From UBA10518 sp022837185 (lineage in GTDB: Bacteria; Desulfobacterota; Desulfobulbia; Desulfobulbales; Desulfobulbaceae), in the NCBI GenBank assembly GCA_034007705.1, contig JAVEQK010000004.1, forward strand, positions 1 through 64,000: a stretch of 64,000 nt of DNA. The letters are read 5' to 3'. Position 1 is the stretch's first letter. Each line of letters starts with the position of its first letter. Shown piece after piece: positions 33,192 through 42,322 of this stretch. The notes under the pieces are model-generated. The model saw only the letters and a program-made list of their open reading frames with translations. It searched no databases and was not told the DNA's origin. Both the position numbers and the translations under genes were made by a program.

Positions 33192-34625
33192 TCAGCAGGA
33201 GCAGCCCCCGCCGAAGGCATGCTTGCTGAAGGAGGGGTCCGGTTCCATGGGGTAGTCGCCGTTGTAGCAGGCGAGGCAGAACGAATCAGCGCTGAGGCCC
33301 GTTGCTTCCACCAGCCCTTCGAGGCTGAGGTAGGTCAGGGAATCGAGATCGAGATACTGACGGATTTCCTCGACGGATTTTTTGCCGGCAATCAGCTCCT
33401 TGTTGGAAGGAAAATCGATGCCGTAGTAGCACGGATTGCAGGTGGGCGGACAACTGACCAGCATATGCACTTCCCTGGCCCCGGCGTTGCGGAGCGCCCG
33501 TACCCTGCTGCGGCCGGTGGTGCCGCGGATAATCGAGTCCTCGATGATGATGACCCGTTTGCCCTGCAGCAGGGATCGGACCGGGTTGAGTTTGACCCGG
33601 ACCGAGAAATCGCGCATGGACTGGGTGGGCTGGATAAAGGTTCGCCCCACATAATGGTTTCTGATCATGCCCATTTCCATGGGGATGCCCGATGCCTGGG
33701 AATAGCCTATGGCGGCGTAATTGCCCGAATCGGGAAAGGGCATGATGAAATCCCCGTCGATCCCGGCCTCCCTGGCGAGGATTTCGCCCATCCGCTTGCG
33801 GGCGGTATAGACGTTGATGCCGAACACGTCGCTGTCCGGCCTGGAGAAGTATACGTGTTCGAAGATGCAGAAGCTTTTTCTGCGCGGCGGCCAGGGAAAA
33901 TGGGAAGCAAGGCCGTCATTGCTGATGATGAGCACTTCGCCGGGTTCGACGTCCCTGATATATTCGGCCTCGACCAGGTCAAAGGCGCAGGTTTCCGAGG
34001 CAATGATGTGCGCTCCGTTTTCGAGCCTGCCGAGGCACAGCGGCCGGAAACCGTTGGGGTCGCGGACGGCGACCATGGTGTCGCGGGTCATCAGGAGAAG
34101 GGAATAGGCCCCCTGGATGAAGGCGAAAGAGTCGCTGACGGCCCGCAGCAGGCCGAGGTCCAGGGAACGGGCCAGGAGATGGATAACGATTTCGCTGTCC
34201 ATGGTCGTCTGAAATATGGATCCCTTCCGTTCCAGATCGCGGCGCAGGGCGATGGAGTTTACCAGATTGCCGTTATGGGCGACGGCCAGCGGACCCCCCT
34301 TGTGATGCACCATGAACGGCTGGGTGTTGACCATGGTGGACTCTCCGGTGGTGGAATAGCGGACATGGCCCACCGCCATGTGGCCGGTCAGTTTCCCCAG
34401 GGTGGTCTCGCTGAATACTTCGGGGACCAGTCCCATGCCTTTGTGAATGGCGACCTTCTCGCCGTCGCTGGCGACGATCCCGGCGCTTTCCTGGCCGCGG
34501 TGCTGCAGGGCATAGAGCCCGAAATAGGTCAGCTTGGCGGCGTCCTGGTGGCCGAAAATGCCGCAGATGCCGCATTCGTGCGTCGGTTTGCCGGATTGAC
34601 AGGCATGTGGGCAGGAGGGTTTCAT
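33192..34625 (-). CDS. purF: Amidophosphoribosyltransferase
   Basis: A 477-residue class II glutamine amidotransferase that makes 5-phosphoribosylamine from PRPP, the first step of purine synthesis. An 18-residue propeptide (MKPSCPHACQSGKPTHE) precedes the catalytic Cys of CGICGIFGH, as in the B. subtilis-type enzyme. YALQHRGQESAGI and RYSTTGES follow, and the PRPP loop is VIIIEDSIIRGTTGRSR. The Fe-S cluster cysteines are seen in SCPPTCNPCYYGIDFP and SFCLACYNGDYP. ATG 34625 has AGGAA upstream. The C-terminal Gly-Cys tail (GGGCSC) is unusual. The leader contains a perfect stem-loop (34682-34712). Confidence 0.95.
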   Translation of the reverse strand: MKPSCPHACQSGKPTHECGICGIFGHQDAAKLTYFGLYALQHRGQESAGIVASDGEKVAIHKGMGLVPEVFSETTLGKLTGHMAVGHVRYSTTGESTMVNTQPFMVHHKGGPLAVAHNGNLVNSIALRRDLERKGSIFQTTMDSEIVIHLLARSLDLGLLRAVSDSFAFIQGAYSLLLMTRDTMVAVRDPNGFRPLCLGRLENGAHIIASETCAFDLVEAEYIRDVEPGEVLIISNDGLASHFPWPPRRKSFCIFEHVYFSRPDSDVFGINVYTARKRMGEILAREAGIDGDFIMPFPDSGNYAAIGYSQASGIPMEMGMIRNHYVGRTFIQPTQSMRDFSVRVKLNPVRSLLQGKRVIIIEDSIIRGTTGRSRVRALRNAGAREVHMLVSCPPTCNPCYYGIDFPSNKELIAGKKSVEEIRQYLDLDSLTYLSLEGLVEATGLSADSFCLACYNGDYPMEPDPSFSKHAFGGGCSC

Positions 34626-34681
34626 ATGTTGTTTCCTACAGCTGGACAGGGGGATATCGTCTGCAACAGGCCAAAAATTGT

Positions 34682-34712
34682 GCAGGCACAAAGATTACCT
34701 CTTTGTGCCTGC
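34682..34712 (-). promoter_or_regulatory. Perfect 13-bp stem-loop in the purF leader
   Basis: The arms GCAGGCACAAAGA and TCTTTGTGCCTGC are exact reverse complements with a 5-base loop. Read in the purF direction the stem is followed by ACAATTTTT, so it could act as an attenuator or terminator; alternatively it is a protein-binding dyad. It lies 57-87 bp before the purF ATG. Confidence 0.5.
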
Positions 34713-35023
34713 GGGCGCATCCATGCTTTTTCTTCAGGCTCCTAACAAACAGATCAGCGCAATTTTTTCAAGAAAATATGCGTTCGGATCAGTGACACTA
34801 TAAATATATGCATGGCTGCCGTGGTCCGCCAGTCATTCTTTCCTTTACGGGAGGAAAAAAAGGGAGGGCGGGGCGAAAGTGGGAGGGGGCGGAAAGGGCA
34901 GCAGGCCGGCGGCAATCGGGCCGCGTCCTGCCGGAAGCCGGGTATGGCTGCGCACTCCGATATTCCTGTTTTTTTTCTTGACTGCCCGCGTGCGAAAGAG
35001 TAAGGATTCCATCCTTGCCAATT

Positions 35024-35050
35024 ATGGACAGAAATGGACAGAAATGGACA
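35024..35050 (+). repeat. Tandem ATGGACAGAA repeat at the start of the Ehr regulator
   Basis: The decamer ATGGACAGAA occurs twice in tandem and a third partial copy forms the start codon region (ATGGACAAAC). Only the third ATG is in frame with the gene. Slippage in this repeat would move the start, but no binding site favours the first two. Confidence 0.6.
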
Positions 35051-35727
35051 AACTTTTCATCGGGGTCCGGGAGCTGGCCGGCAAAATGGGAGTATCCGAG
35101 AAAACCATCTACCGCTTGCTGAATGACAACCAGATTCCATTCGCAGTCAAGATCGGCGGACAATGGCGGTTTCGGATAGATGCCGTTGATAACTGGCTTT
35201 CCGCGCAATACCGGAGCGATCAGGGAACAGGTCGTGTTAATTACGGCGTCACTGTTTTCCAGGCTTTGCACAATGGAAGCATTTTATACCGGATTCATGG
35301 AAAAGACAGGGATGAGGCCCTCGATGAGGTCCTGACGGCGATTCCCCATGACTCCACTTTTGATATCCAGAACATTAAGCTGTCCGTTCTGGCCAGGGAA
35401 TCATTCGCTTCTTCCTGTCTGGCCCGATTTGCCTGCATGGCTGCCGGCTGCGAAAGGCCCATTTATATTGAAAGGTCGCTCATAATCCTTGCATTTCTCG
35501 AGGAGCCGGCGGATTTCAAAGCCCTGGACGGAGAACCGTGCGAGGTCATTTTTCTCGTTCTGGGTGCGAATGGTGTGGAGCAGGCACTATTGGATACACG
35601 TCTCCGGCGCCTGGTGATGGAGCGGGCGTTTACCGACGCGATCAGGAGGCAGCCGGGGAGAAAGGAACTCCTGAACGCAGTTGAGAAACTGGAAAATACT
35701 TTTCTGAAGAAAAAAATGGTCCTGTAA
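35044..35727 (+). CDS. HTH (excisionase-type) regulator with degenerate EIIA-like domain
   Basis: A 227-residue protein. Residues 1-55 are an excisionase/MerR-type HTH (IGVRELAGKMGVSEKTIYRLL, KIGGQWRFRIDAVDNWL). Residues 68-225 resemble a PTS EIIA domain of the fructose/mannitol type (SILYRIHGKDRDEALDEVL, EPADFKALDGEPCEVIFLVL, LRRLVMERAFTDAIR). At the position of the phosphorylated His motif (IPHGR) the sequence is ACMAAGCERP, so phosphorylation is unlikely. It is directly upstream of the Ehr cluster on the same strand (67 bp) and probably regulates it. No good ribosome binding site is seen at ATG 35044; a GTG near 34990 is an alternative. Confidence 0.75.
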   Translation: MDKLFIGVRELAGKMGVSEKTIYRLLNDNQIPFAVKIGGQWRFRIDAVDNWLSAQYRSDQGTGRVNYGVTVFQALHNGSILYRIHGKDRDEALDEVLTAIPHDSTFDIQNIKLSVLARESFASSCLARFACMAAGCERPIYIERSLIILAFLEEPADFKALDGEPCEVIFLVLGANGVEQALLDTRLRRLVMERAFTDAIRRQPGRKELLNAVEKLENTFLKKKMVL

Positions 35728-35794
35728 AACGTCTGCACGGTGGCCGGGGTAATCAGGAGATGACCTGAGAACCTTCGGGAAGCGGGCATTTTGC

Positions 35795-37780
35795 ATGGCA
35801 TGCGACCGGAAAATGATCTATCTTTCTTCTTTTTTACTGATCGGGACGGGCGGGATTATCCCGCTTTTTTTAATGCACCGTTTCAGCCTGATGCGTCTGG
35901 CAGGACCGGCCGGAATCGGGTCAGGCTGTATTGTCGGATTTGTCTGTTCGTTGACTGACCTGCTTGCCGCAACGACCCGGACCGTCTCGTGGGCGTGGCT
36001 CGGCTGGCTGCCGTTGTCGTTTCGTATCGACGTCTTGTCGTCATTTTTTCTGGTCCCGATATTTCTCATCGGCCTGGCGGCAGCCGTGTACAGTTATCAC
36101 TACCTGGATGACAGGGCCCGGACACTCAGAACAGCCGTTCACTCCTTTTTCCTTTCCCTGCTCATCCTGTCCATGGCCCTGGTCGTCATTGCCGATTCCA
36201 TGATCAGCTTTGTTCTGGCCTGGGAGGTCATGTCCGTCGCTTCCGCGGCTTTGATTCTGTACAATTACGGCGAGAAGGCAAACCGCAGGGCGGCGTACAG
36301 GTATTTTATTTTTTCCCAGGGCGGCGGCCTGTTCGTTCTTGCCGCATTCGGCCTTCTTTTCAGCGCCAGCGGCAGTTTCAGCCTTGCGGCCCCGGCCGCG
36401 CTTCCCCAGGACGCGAGGTTGGCCATTTTTCTTCTGGGATTGATTGGTTTCGGCTCAAAGGCCGGCATCATGCCTCTTCATTTCTGGCTGCCCTATGCTC
36501 ATCCGGCTGCCCCGAGCCATGTTTCGGCGCTCATGTCCGGGGTGATGATCAAGATCGGCATTTACGGTATTCTCCGCCTCTATCAATGCGTTGCACCGGA
36601 TGCGCATATTGTCGGGCCGCTGCTCATCATTCTCGGGGCCTTTTCCGGCACGGTGGGTGTTCTCTACGCCCTGGGCCAGCATGACCTGAAGCGCCTGCTC
36701 GCCTATCACAGCGTGGAAAATATCGGCATTATCCTCGTCGGCATCGGTGTCGGAATTCTGGGCATCTCGGCCCAAAGGCCTTTTATCGCCCTGTTCGGTC
36801 TCACCGGGGGGCTTCTTCATGTCTGGAATCATGCCCTGTTCAAGTCGCTTCTGTTCATGGGCGCCGGGAATGTTCTCCATGGTGTCGGGACCGTCAATAT
36901 GAACCGGCTTGGCGGATTGATGAAAAACATGCCCAAAACCGGCATCCTCTTTCTGGTCGGTTCCCTGGCCATCTGCGGCCTTCCTCCCCTGAACGGATTC
37001 ATAAGTGAATTCTTTATCTTTGTTGCCGGGCTCAACGGGACGGGCGCGGGGCTTGAACCCATGCCGTTCCTGTTTATTGTCCTGGCCGTGCTCTCACTGG
37101 CCGTCATCGGAGGCCTTGCCGTGGCCTGTTTTACCAAGGTCGTGGGGGTGGTTTTTCTTGGCGCGCCGCGCACGGAGGCGGCTCTTCATGCCCACGAATG
37201 CAGGTGGACAATGATTGTGCCGATGATCTGTATCGGGGCGGTCTGCCTGGCCATCGGCCTTTTTCCGGGCATTTTTTCCATGCCCGCGGTCATGGCCGCC
37301 GGGGGCATCATGGGGGGAGACGCACCTGACATCACGGCGATTCTTGATTTGAGCCGGTCCATATCATTGGCGGGGGGCGGGTTTCTCCTTTTCCTTGGTC
37401 TGCTCATATATCTGCGCCGTCTCCTGTATCGCAGCAGGCAGGTTGCCCATGCGCCTACCTGGGGCTGCGGATTCACCGCCCCCACGGCACGAATGCAGTA
37501 CACCTCCAGCTCCTATGCACGATCCATCCTGCAATTTTACCGGCCCTTTACCCGGATCAGGGAGGAATACCGGGAGATTGAATCCGTCCTGCCGCCCCCC
37601 GCAGCATATCGTTCTCACCTGGTTGACCGGATGGAGGATTGGGGCGACCGTTATATCGGGCGCAACATCGAAAGGTTCTGCAGCCGGCTGCGATTCATAC
37701 AGCACGGCTTCATCCAGTTCTATATCGCTTATATTGTCGTCGCACTGATCGTCCTTCTCCTTTACCAGCTCGTACGGTAG
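35795..37780 (+). CDS. Ehr/Hyf-type antiporter-like subunit (HyfB/NuoL-like)
   Basis: A 661-residue membrane protein with about 15-16 helices. Antiporter-like marks include LSFRIDVLSSFFLVPIFLIG, SFVLAWEVMSVASAALI with the conserved Glu of helix 5, FGSKAGIMPLHFWLPYAHPAAPSHVSALMSG with the Lys and His of the proton path, and LAYHSVENIGIILVGIG. The size and C-terminal extension match HyfB/HycC. Start codon may be 35795 or the ATG at 35813. It is the first structural gene of a six-gene cluster without gaps and would form a proton or sodium channel of the complex. Confidence 0.87.
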   Translation: MACDRKMIYLSSFLLIGTGGIIPLFLMHRFSLMRLAGPAGIGSGCIVGFVCSLTDLLAATTRTVSWAWLGWLPLSFRIDVLSSFFLVPIFLIGLAAAVYSYHYLDDRARTLRTAVHSFFLSLLILSMALVVIADSMISFVLAWEVMSVASAALILYNYGEKANRRAAYRYFIFSQGGGLFVLAAFGLLFSASGSFSLAAPAALPQDARLAIFLLGLIGFGSKAGIMPLHFWLPYAHPAAPSHVSALMSGVMIKIGIYGILRLYQCVAPDAHIVGPLLIILGAFSGTVGVLYALGQHDLKRLLAYHSVENIGIILVGIGVGILGISAQRPFIALFGLTGGLLHVWNHALFKSLLFMGAGNVLHGVGTVNMNRLGGLMKNMPKTGILFLVGSLAICGLPPLNGFISEFFIFVAGLNGTGAGLEPMPFLFIVLAVLSLAVIGGLAVACFTKVVGVVFLGAPRTEAALHAHECRWTMIVPMICIGAVCLAIGLFPGIFSMPAVMAAGGIMGGDAPDITAILDLSRSISLAGGGFLLFLGLLIYLRRLLYRSRQVAHAPTWGCGFTAPTARMQYTSSSYARSILQFYRPFTRIREEYREIESVLPPPAAYRSHLVDRMEDWGDRYIGRNIERFCSRLRFIQHGFIQFYIAYIVVALIVLLLYQLVR

Positions 37781-37782
37781 CC

Positions 37783-38712
37783 ATGATGACACCATTCCTG
37801 GGCGCGATTTTTCTTTTTTTCGCCTCTCTTTTCCTTGCCCCGTTCCTGATGGGCGTGATTCTCAAGGTAAAGGCCTTTTTTGGCGGAAAGAAAGGGCCTT
37901 CACTGCTGATCAAGTATCATACCCTTGCGAAATTGCTGCGGAAGGGATCTGTCTACAGCCGCTCGACAACATTCATCTTCGGGCTCGGGCCGCTGGTTTC
38001 CCTTGCGGCCTCCCTGACCGGCCTCGCTTTTCTGCCGATCGCCGGACAGAATCCGGTGTTTTCCTTTCCGGGTGATGTGGTGTTTGTCTGGTATCTCTTC
38101 GGGCTCGCCCGCTTTTTCGTGGCAGCGGCGGCTCTGGATACCGCCTCTCCCTTTGAGGGCATGGGTGCGGCACGGGAGGTATTCTTCGGGCTCCTGACCG
38201 AAGCAGCCATTTTTCTTGTTTTTCTCCAGTTTGCCTTTCTGAGCGGCCAGTACAGCCTTGCCTCGTTTCTGGCCGGAGAAGGGGCGATCAATATCTTCAG
38301 TCGGGAAGGCTTCCTCCTGGTGCTTATCGTGCCGGCGATTTTCTTCGTCATGCTCACGGAGAATGCCAGGGTCCCCGTGGATGACCCCGCCACCCATCTC
38401 GAGTTGACGATGATTCATGAGGTCATGATCCTGGATCACTCCGGGCCGGACCTGGCGATCATGGAAGCCGCCGTTTTCGCGAGGATGTTCTTTTACGCGG
38501 CGTTCATCGCGGATCTCCTGCTCCCGGGAGGGTTTGGTCCGGGAATGCGAATTCTCCTTTTTTTCCTCCTTCTGCTGCTGATCTATCTGGCAATCGGGGT
38601 GCTGGAGTCGATCACCGCCCGTCTGAAGATGGACCAGGTCCCTAAGTTCATCCTTACATCCTTTGCCCTGGCCTTTTTTGCGATCATTCTTTCACTTGAG
38701 GTAACGCCGTAA
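37783..38712 (+). CDS. Ehr/Hyf-type membrane subunit (HyfC/NuoH-like)
   Basis: A 309-residue protein with eight or nine helices of the NuoH/HycD type. Typical stretches are KAFFGGKKGPSLLIKYHTLAKLL at the N-terminus, LDTASPFEGMGAAREVFFGL, and VPVDDPATHLELTMIHEVM with the conserved acidic residues at the quinone/ferredoxin side of the proton channel. It starts 2 bp after the previous stop; a second ATG is at 37786. It connects the soluble arm to the antiporter subunits. Confidence 0.9.
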   Translation: MMTPFLGAIFLFFASLFLAPFLMGVILKVKAFFGGKKGPSLLIKYHTLAKLLRKGSVYSRSTTFIFGLGPLVSLAASLTGLAFLPIAGQNPVFSFPGDVVFVWYLFGLARFFVAAAALDTASPFEGMGAAREVFFGLLTEAAIFLVFLQFAFLSGQYSLASFLAGEGAINIFSREGFLLVLIVPAIFFVMLTENARVPVDDPATHLELTMIHEVMILDHSGPDLAIMEAAVFARMFFYAAFIADLLLPGGFGPGMRILLFFLLLLLIYLAIGVLESITARLKMDQVPKFILTSFALAFFAIILSLEVTP

Positions 38713-39362
38713 TGGGACATGTTGATATTGTCCTCTCGCTTATTTTCCTCTCCATCCTGATGTCGCTGGGATCGAGTCGGCTTCTGGAGCTGATCAGGGT
38801 CATGAGTTTTCAGGGCGTGCTGGTCTCCCTGGTTCCGGTACTGATTGAACCGCAGTATCAAACCATGAGTCTTGCGGTGGCCTTTGCCTCCCTGATGCTG
38901 CTCATCAAGGGAGTGCTCATCCCGCTGATGATCTGGTTTGCCTTGCGCAAGGTTTCGATTCGGAGAGAGGTTGAACCCCTGATCGGATATCATGCGTCCC
39001 TGTTCGCCGGCCTGGCCATGATACTTTTTTCGGTATTCATCAGCAGCCGCCTTCAGGTCGTGGACAGGCCGGAGTCCACTCTGCTTCTGCCGTGCGCAAT
39101 CACAACCATCGGCGCCGGATTTTTCCTGCTCATGACCCGAAGGAAGGCCATCACCCAGATCATCGGCTATCTGATCCTGGAAAACGGGATCTATTTGACC
39201 GGTACGGCTCTGGCCGGGCAGATGCAAACCCACTACGTGGTTGAATTCGGCATTCTGCTCGATTTGCTGGTGGGCGTCATGATCATGGGCATAATTCTTC
39301 ATCGCATCAATTCAACCTACGATGATATTGACACAACATTTTTAAAACAGCTGAAAGGGTGA
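38712..39362 (+). CDS. Ehr/Hyf-type membrane subunit (HyfE-like)
   Basis: A 216-residue protein with six or seven helices, resembling HyfE (fused NuoK-like part and extra helices). Marks are LIRVMSFQGVLVSLVPVLIEP, LLIKGVLIPLMIWFALRKV and QIIGYLILENGIYLTGTAL with the conserved Glu of NuoK-like proteins, ending DLLVGVMIMGIILHRI. Its ATG shares one base with the upstream stop (TAATG). It belongs to the membrane arm between the HyfC- and HyfF-like subunits. Confidence 0.88.
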   Translation: MGHVDIVLSLIFLSILMSLGSSRLLELIRVMSFQGVLVSLVPVLIEPQYQTMSLAVAFASLMLLIKGVLIPLMIWFALRKVSIRREVEPLIGYHASLFAGLAMILFSVFISSRLQVVDRPESTLLLPCAITTIGAGFFLLMTRRKAITQIIGYLILENGIYLTGTALAGQMQTHYVVEFGILLDLLVGVMIMGIILHRINSTYDDIDTTFLKQLKG

Positions 39363-39374
39363 AGGGAAGGGCGT

Positions 39375-40784
39375 ATGCTTGAACTTGTCTTTGTCATTCC
39401 CTTCCTCATAGGGATTGTCGCTTTTTTTTCTCCGGTAATGATGGGCAGGATTCTGCTTGTCGCAACCGGTATCATTGAGTTTGCGCTTGCCTGCATGGCG
39501 GCCTGGACGACAAGACTTCCGGCGGCCACCTTCTATTTTACCGCGGCGCCTGAAGGCTGCCTGGTGCTGCTGGTCACAACCTTTCTCTTTCTGATCATAG
39601 GGTTGTATACCCTGTTCTACCTGGTTGAAACCGACATGCCCCGCGAGCATGTATTCAACGGCTGTCTGCTCCTGTTCCTCGGGGCCATGGCCATGGTCGC
39701 GGTTTCGGATCACCTGGTCGTCCTCTGGGTCGCCATTGAGGCGACAACCCTGACATCGGCTCCGCTTATTCTGTTGTACCACTCCAAGGGCTCCCTTGAG
39801 GCGACATGGAAATATGTCCTCATCTGTTCGGTTGGGATCGCCCTTGCCCTGCTCGGCACGTTTTTCATTACCCTGGCGATGGAGCACGGCAGCATCAATG
39901 TCCCGCTGACGTTCAGCTCCCTGCAGGAAGTGGCCGGCGGAATGGATGCGCTGTGGCTGAAGGCCGGCTTTATTTTCATCATGGTCGGATATGGGACGAA
40001 AATGGGTCTGGCGCCGATGCACACCTGGCTGCCCGACGCCCATGGTGAGTCCCCCAGCCCGGTATCCGCTCTGCTGTCCGGGGCCTTGCTGAATTGCGCT
40101 TTCCTCGGGATTTTCAAAAGTTACGCCATTCTTCATGCCGCGGGAATGGCTCAATGGGCGGGGAGCATGCTTGTCGGTTTCGGTCTGTTTTCCATGCTGA
40201 TTGCCGGAGTTTTCATGATGATTCAGAAAGACTACAAGCGCTTGTTTGCCTATTCGAGCATTGAAAACATGGGAATAATTGCCGTGGGAACCGGCCTCGG
40301 GGGACTGGCCGGGTTGGGGGCAATGGTGCATCTGGTGCACCATTCTTTGTTGAAGGCGGCTCTTTTTCTTTCCACCGGCAATATCCTGTTTGGCTATGGG
40401 ACCAAGGAAATCGGCAAGGTCGGAGGCATGGCGGGTCTGCTGCCAATGACATTCATCGGTTTTACCTGCGGTTTTGCCGGGATATCCGGATTCCCTCCCT
40501 TCGGACTGTTTGTGAGCGAACTCCTGATTCTGTTCGGCGCCTTCAAAAATCACTCCTTTTTCACCGCCGCTGCTTTCATTCTCCTGTTGATCCTGATTTT
40601 TGCAGGGATTTCGAAGCATTTTATCCGCATGGCCTTTGCCGGGCGGGACGCGAAACTGATTCGGGAGGAGAGGCTGGGCAGGATATTTCCTGTCTTTATC
40701 CTTCTCGCCGCATCGATATTGTTGAGCCTGTGGCTGCCGGAACCGCTGCGCCGGACCATCCTCGACGCCATAAGCCGGATCTGA
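39375..40784 (+). CDS. Ehr/Hyf-type antiporter-like subunit (HyfF/NuoN-like)
   Basis: A 469-residue membrane protein with about 14 helices, the second antiporter-like subunit. The helix-5 Glu is in LVVLWVAIEATTLTSAPLIL, the key Lys in FIMVGYGTKMGLAPMHTWLPDAHGESPSPVSAL, and FAYSSIENMGIIAVGTGLGG follows. GAAGGGAAGG precedes the ATG. With the HyfB-like protein it gives the complex two potential ion channels. Confidence 0.9.
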   Translation: MLELVFVIPFLIGIVAFFSPVMMGRILLVATGIIEFALACMAAWTTRLPAATFYFTAAPEGCLVLLVTTFLFLIIGLYTLFYLVETDMPREHVFNGCLLLFLGAMAMVAVSDHLVVLWVAIEATTLTSAPLILLYHSKGSLEATWKYVLICSVGIALALLGTFFITLAMEHGSINVPLTFSSLQEVAGGMDALWLKAGFIFIMVGYGTKMGLAPMHTWLPDAHGESPSPVSALLSGALLNCAFLGIFKSYAILHAAGMAQWAGSMLVGFGLFSMLIAGVFMMIQKDYKRLFAYSSIENMGIIAVGTGLGGLAGLGAMVHLVHHSLLKAALFLSTGNILFGYGTKEIGKVGGMAGLLPMTFIGFTCGFAGISGFPPFGLFVSELLILFGAFKNHSFFTAAAFILLLILIFAGISKHFIRMAFAGRDAKLIREERLGRIFPVFILLAASILLSLWLPEPLRRTILDAISRI

Positions 40785-40793
40785 GATAAGGAC

Positions 40794-42308
40794 ATGGACA
40801 ATTTTCTTCAACTGACACCGGCGGTTCCGGTCAAACGTTCTGCAATACCGGTTCTCCGCTTGCCGGAATTTCGTCAAGCCCTCCTGGATTGTGCGGGTGA
40901 TGACGGGTATGTCGTTCATTTTTTCGGTTATCCGGAACAGGAAAAACTCTCCATTCTGGCTGTGATGCGGCGGGATAATCGTCTGCTGGCCGCACGCTGC
41001 CAGGTTCCGGAAGCGTATGATTCCCTTGCCGCCGAAAATGGCAAATTTCAGCTTTTTGAACGGGAACTGGCCGAGCAGTTCGGCGTTCATCCACTCGGAC
41101 ATCCATGGCTGAAATCTGTCCGCTACCATCCGAACTGGACCGGCCGAGAGGATGTTTTTGGTAATGATTACAGCAAGGACATCCCGGGGAGTTATCCGTA
41201 CTATCAGGTCCAGGGTGATGAAATCCACGAGGTGGCGGTCGGCCCGGTGCACGCGGGCATCATCGAGCCCGGCCATTTTCGGTTTCAATGCATGGGCGAA
41301 AAGGTGCTGCACCTGGAAATCCAGCTCGGGTTCCAGCACCGTGATGCGGAACGGTTGATCGTCAACTCCCCCGCCCGGAGAGCCCCCTTTCTTCTCGAAT
41401 CCGTTGCGGGGGACACGGCGGTGGCAAACAGTGTCTGTCACAGCCAGGCAATGGAAGCCCTGACCGGTACCGTCGTCAATGAACGCGATAAAAGAATCCG
41501 TACCATTGCCATGGAGCTGGAGCGCCTGGCCAATCATACCGGCGACCTGGGCGCCCTGGCGGGAGATGTGGCCTTTGCTCCGGTCGCGGCATACTTCGGG
41601 AGAATACGGGGCGAATTCCTGAACCTGCTGATGGCCCTGTCGGGCAATCGCTTCGGCAAAGGGCTGGTGCGGCCGGGTAGGGTCCTGACAACATGGAATC
41701 CCGCTCAAGTTGCCGGGATCCTTGATAAGATAACCGAACTGAAACCGCAGATAGAGGAGGTAAGCAACCTGCTTTTTTCCGCGCACACGGTGCTTTCCAG
41801 GTTTGACAACTGCGGTATTGTCAGCCGGGACACGGCGGCCGCGATTGGGCTGGTGGGATTTGCCGGGCGGGCAAGCGGTCTGGACCATGATGTCCGTAAA
41901 GCATTTCCGACGGAAGCCTACCCTTCGCTGTCCTGCCCCAAACCGTCCTGCACCGGCGGTGATGTCTTTGCACGGGCGTGGATACGGCACGAGGAGATAC
42001 TGCATTCCCTGTTCTGCATTCAAAAACTGTTGGAAAAGGATCCGGATCCGCCCGATTCCGAACCGGGGGTTCATTCAGGACGGCCTGCTGCTGATTCCGT
42101 CGTCGTTACCCTGCAGGAGGCCTGGAGGGGGGAACTGTCCCACGCTGTTTTGACCGGGGAGGACGGCAGGGTCATCAGGTACAAGATCAAGGACCCGTCC
42201 TTTCACAACTGGACAGGGCTCGCGCTGGCCATGCGCAACCAGGGGATTTCCGATTTCCCGCTGAATAACAAGAGTTTCAATCTCTCGTACTGCGGCTTTG
42301 ATTTGTAG
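40794..42308 (+). CDS. Ehr large subunit: HyfG-like NuoC-NuoD fusion without NiFe-binding cysteines
   Basis: A 504-residue protein. Residues 1-125 are NuoC-like (FERELAEQFGVHPLGHPWLK), and residues 140-504 are NuoD/large-subunit-like (VGPVHAGIIEPGHFRFQ). In group 4 NiFe hydrogenases two CxxC motifs bind the NiFe centre. Here the first position reads LLESVAGDTAVANSVCHS (about 200-217) and the C-terminal one NKSFNLSYCGFDL (492-504) with a single Cys. The protein therefore cannot carry a NiFe site and is not a hydrogenase. This loss defines the Ehr complexes, which sit between hydrogenases and complex I. The real electron donor and acceptor are unknown. AAGGAC lies just before the ATG. Confidence 0.88.
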   Translation: MDNFLQLTPAVPVKRSAIPVLRLPEFRQALLDCAGDDGYVVHFFGYPEQEKLSILAVMRRDNRLLAARCQVPEAYDSLAAENGKFQLFERELAEQFGVHPLGHPWLKSVRYHPNWTGREDVFGNDYSKDIPGSYPYYQVQGDEIHEVAVGPVHAGIIEPGHFRFQCMGEKVLHLEIQLGFQHRDAERLIVNSPARRAPFLLESVAGDTAVANSVCHSQAMEALTGTVVNERDKRIRTIAMELERLANHTGDLGALAGDVAFAPVAAYFGRIRGEFLNLLMALSGNRFGKGLVRPGRVLTTWNPAQVAGILDKITELKPQIEEVSNLLFSAHTVLSRFDNCGIVSRDTAAAIGLVGFAGRASGLDHDVRKAFPTEAYPSLSCPKPSCTGGDVFARAWIRHEEILHSLFCIQKLLEKDPDPPDSEPGVHSGRPAADSVVVTLQEAWRGELSHAVLTGEDGRVIRYKIKDPSFHNWTGLALAMRNQGISDFPLNNKSFNLSYCGFDL

Positions 42309-42322
42309 GAAAAGGGGAGACA

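Noticed and set aside
39342..42074. 910-codon open frame antisense to the Ehr genes
   Set aside because: It covers the reverse strand of the HyfF- and HyfG-like genes, has composition typical of antisense reading in GC-rich DNA, and contains no domain.
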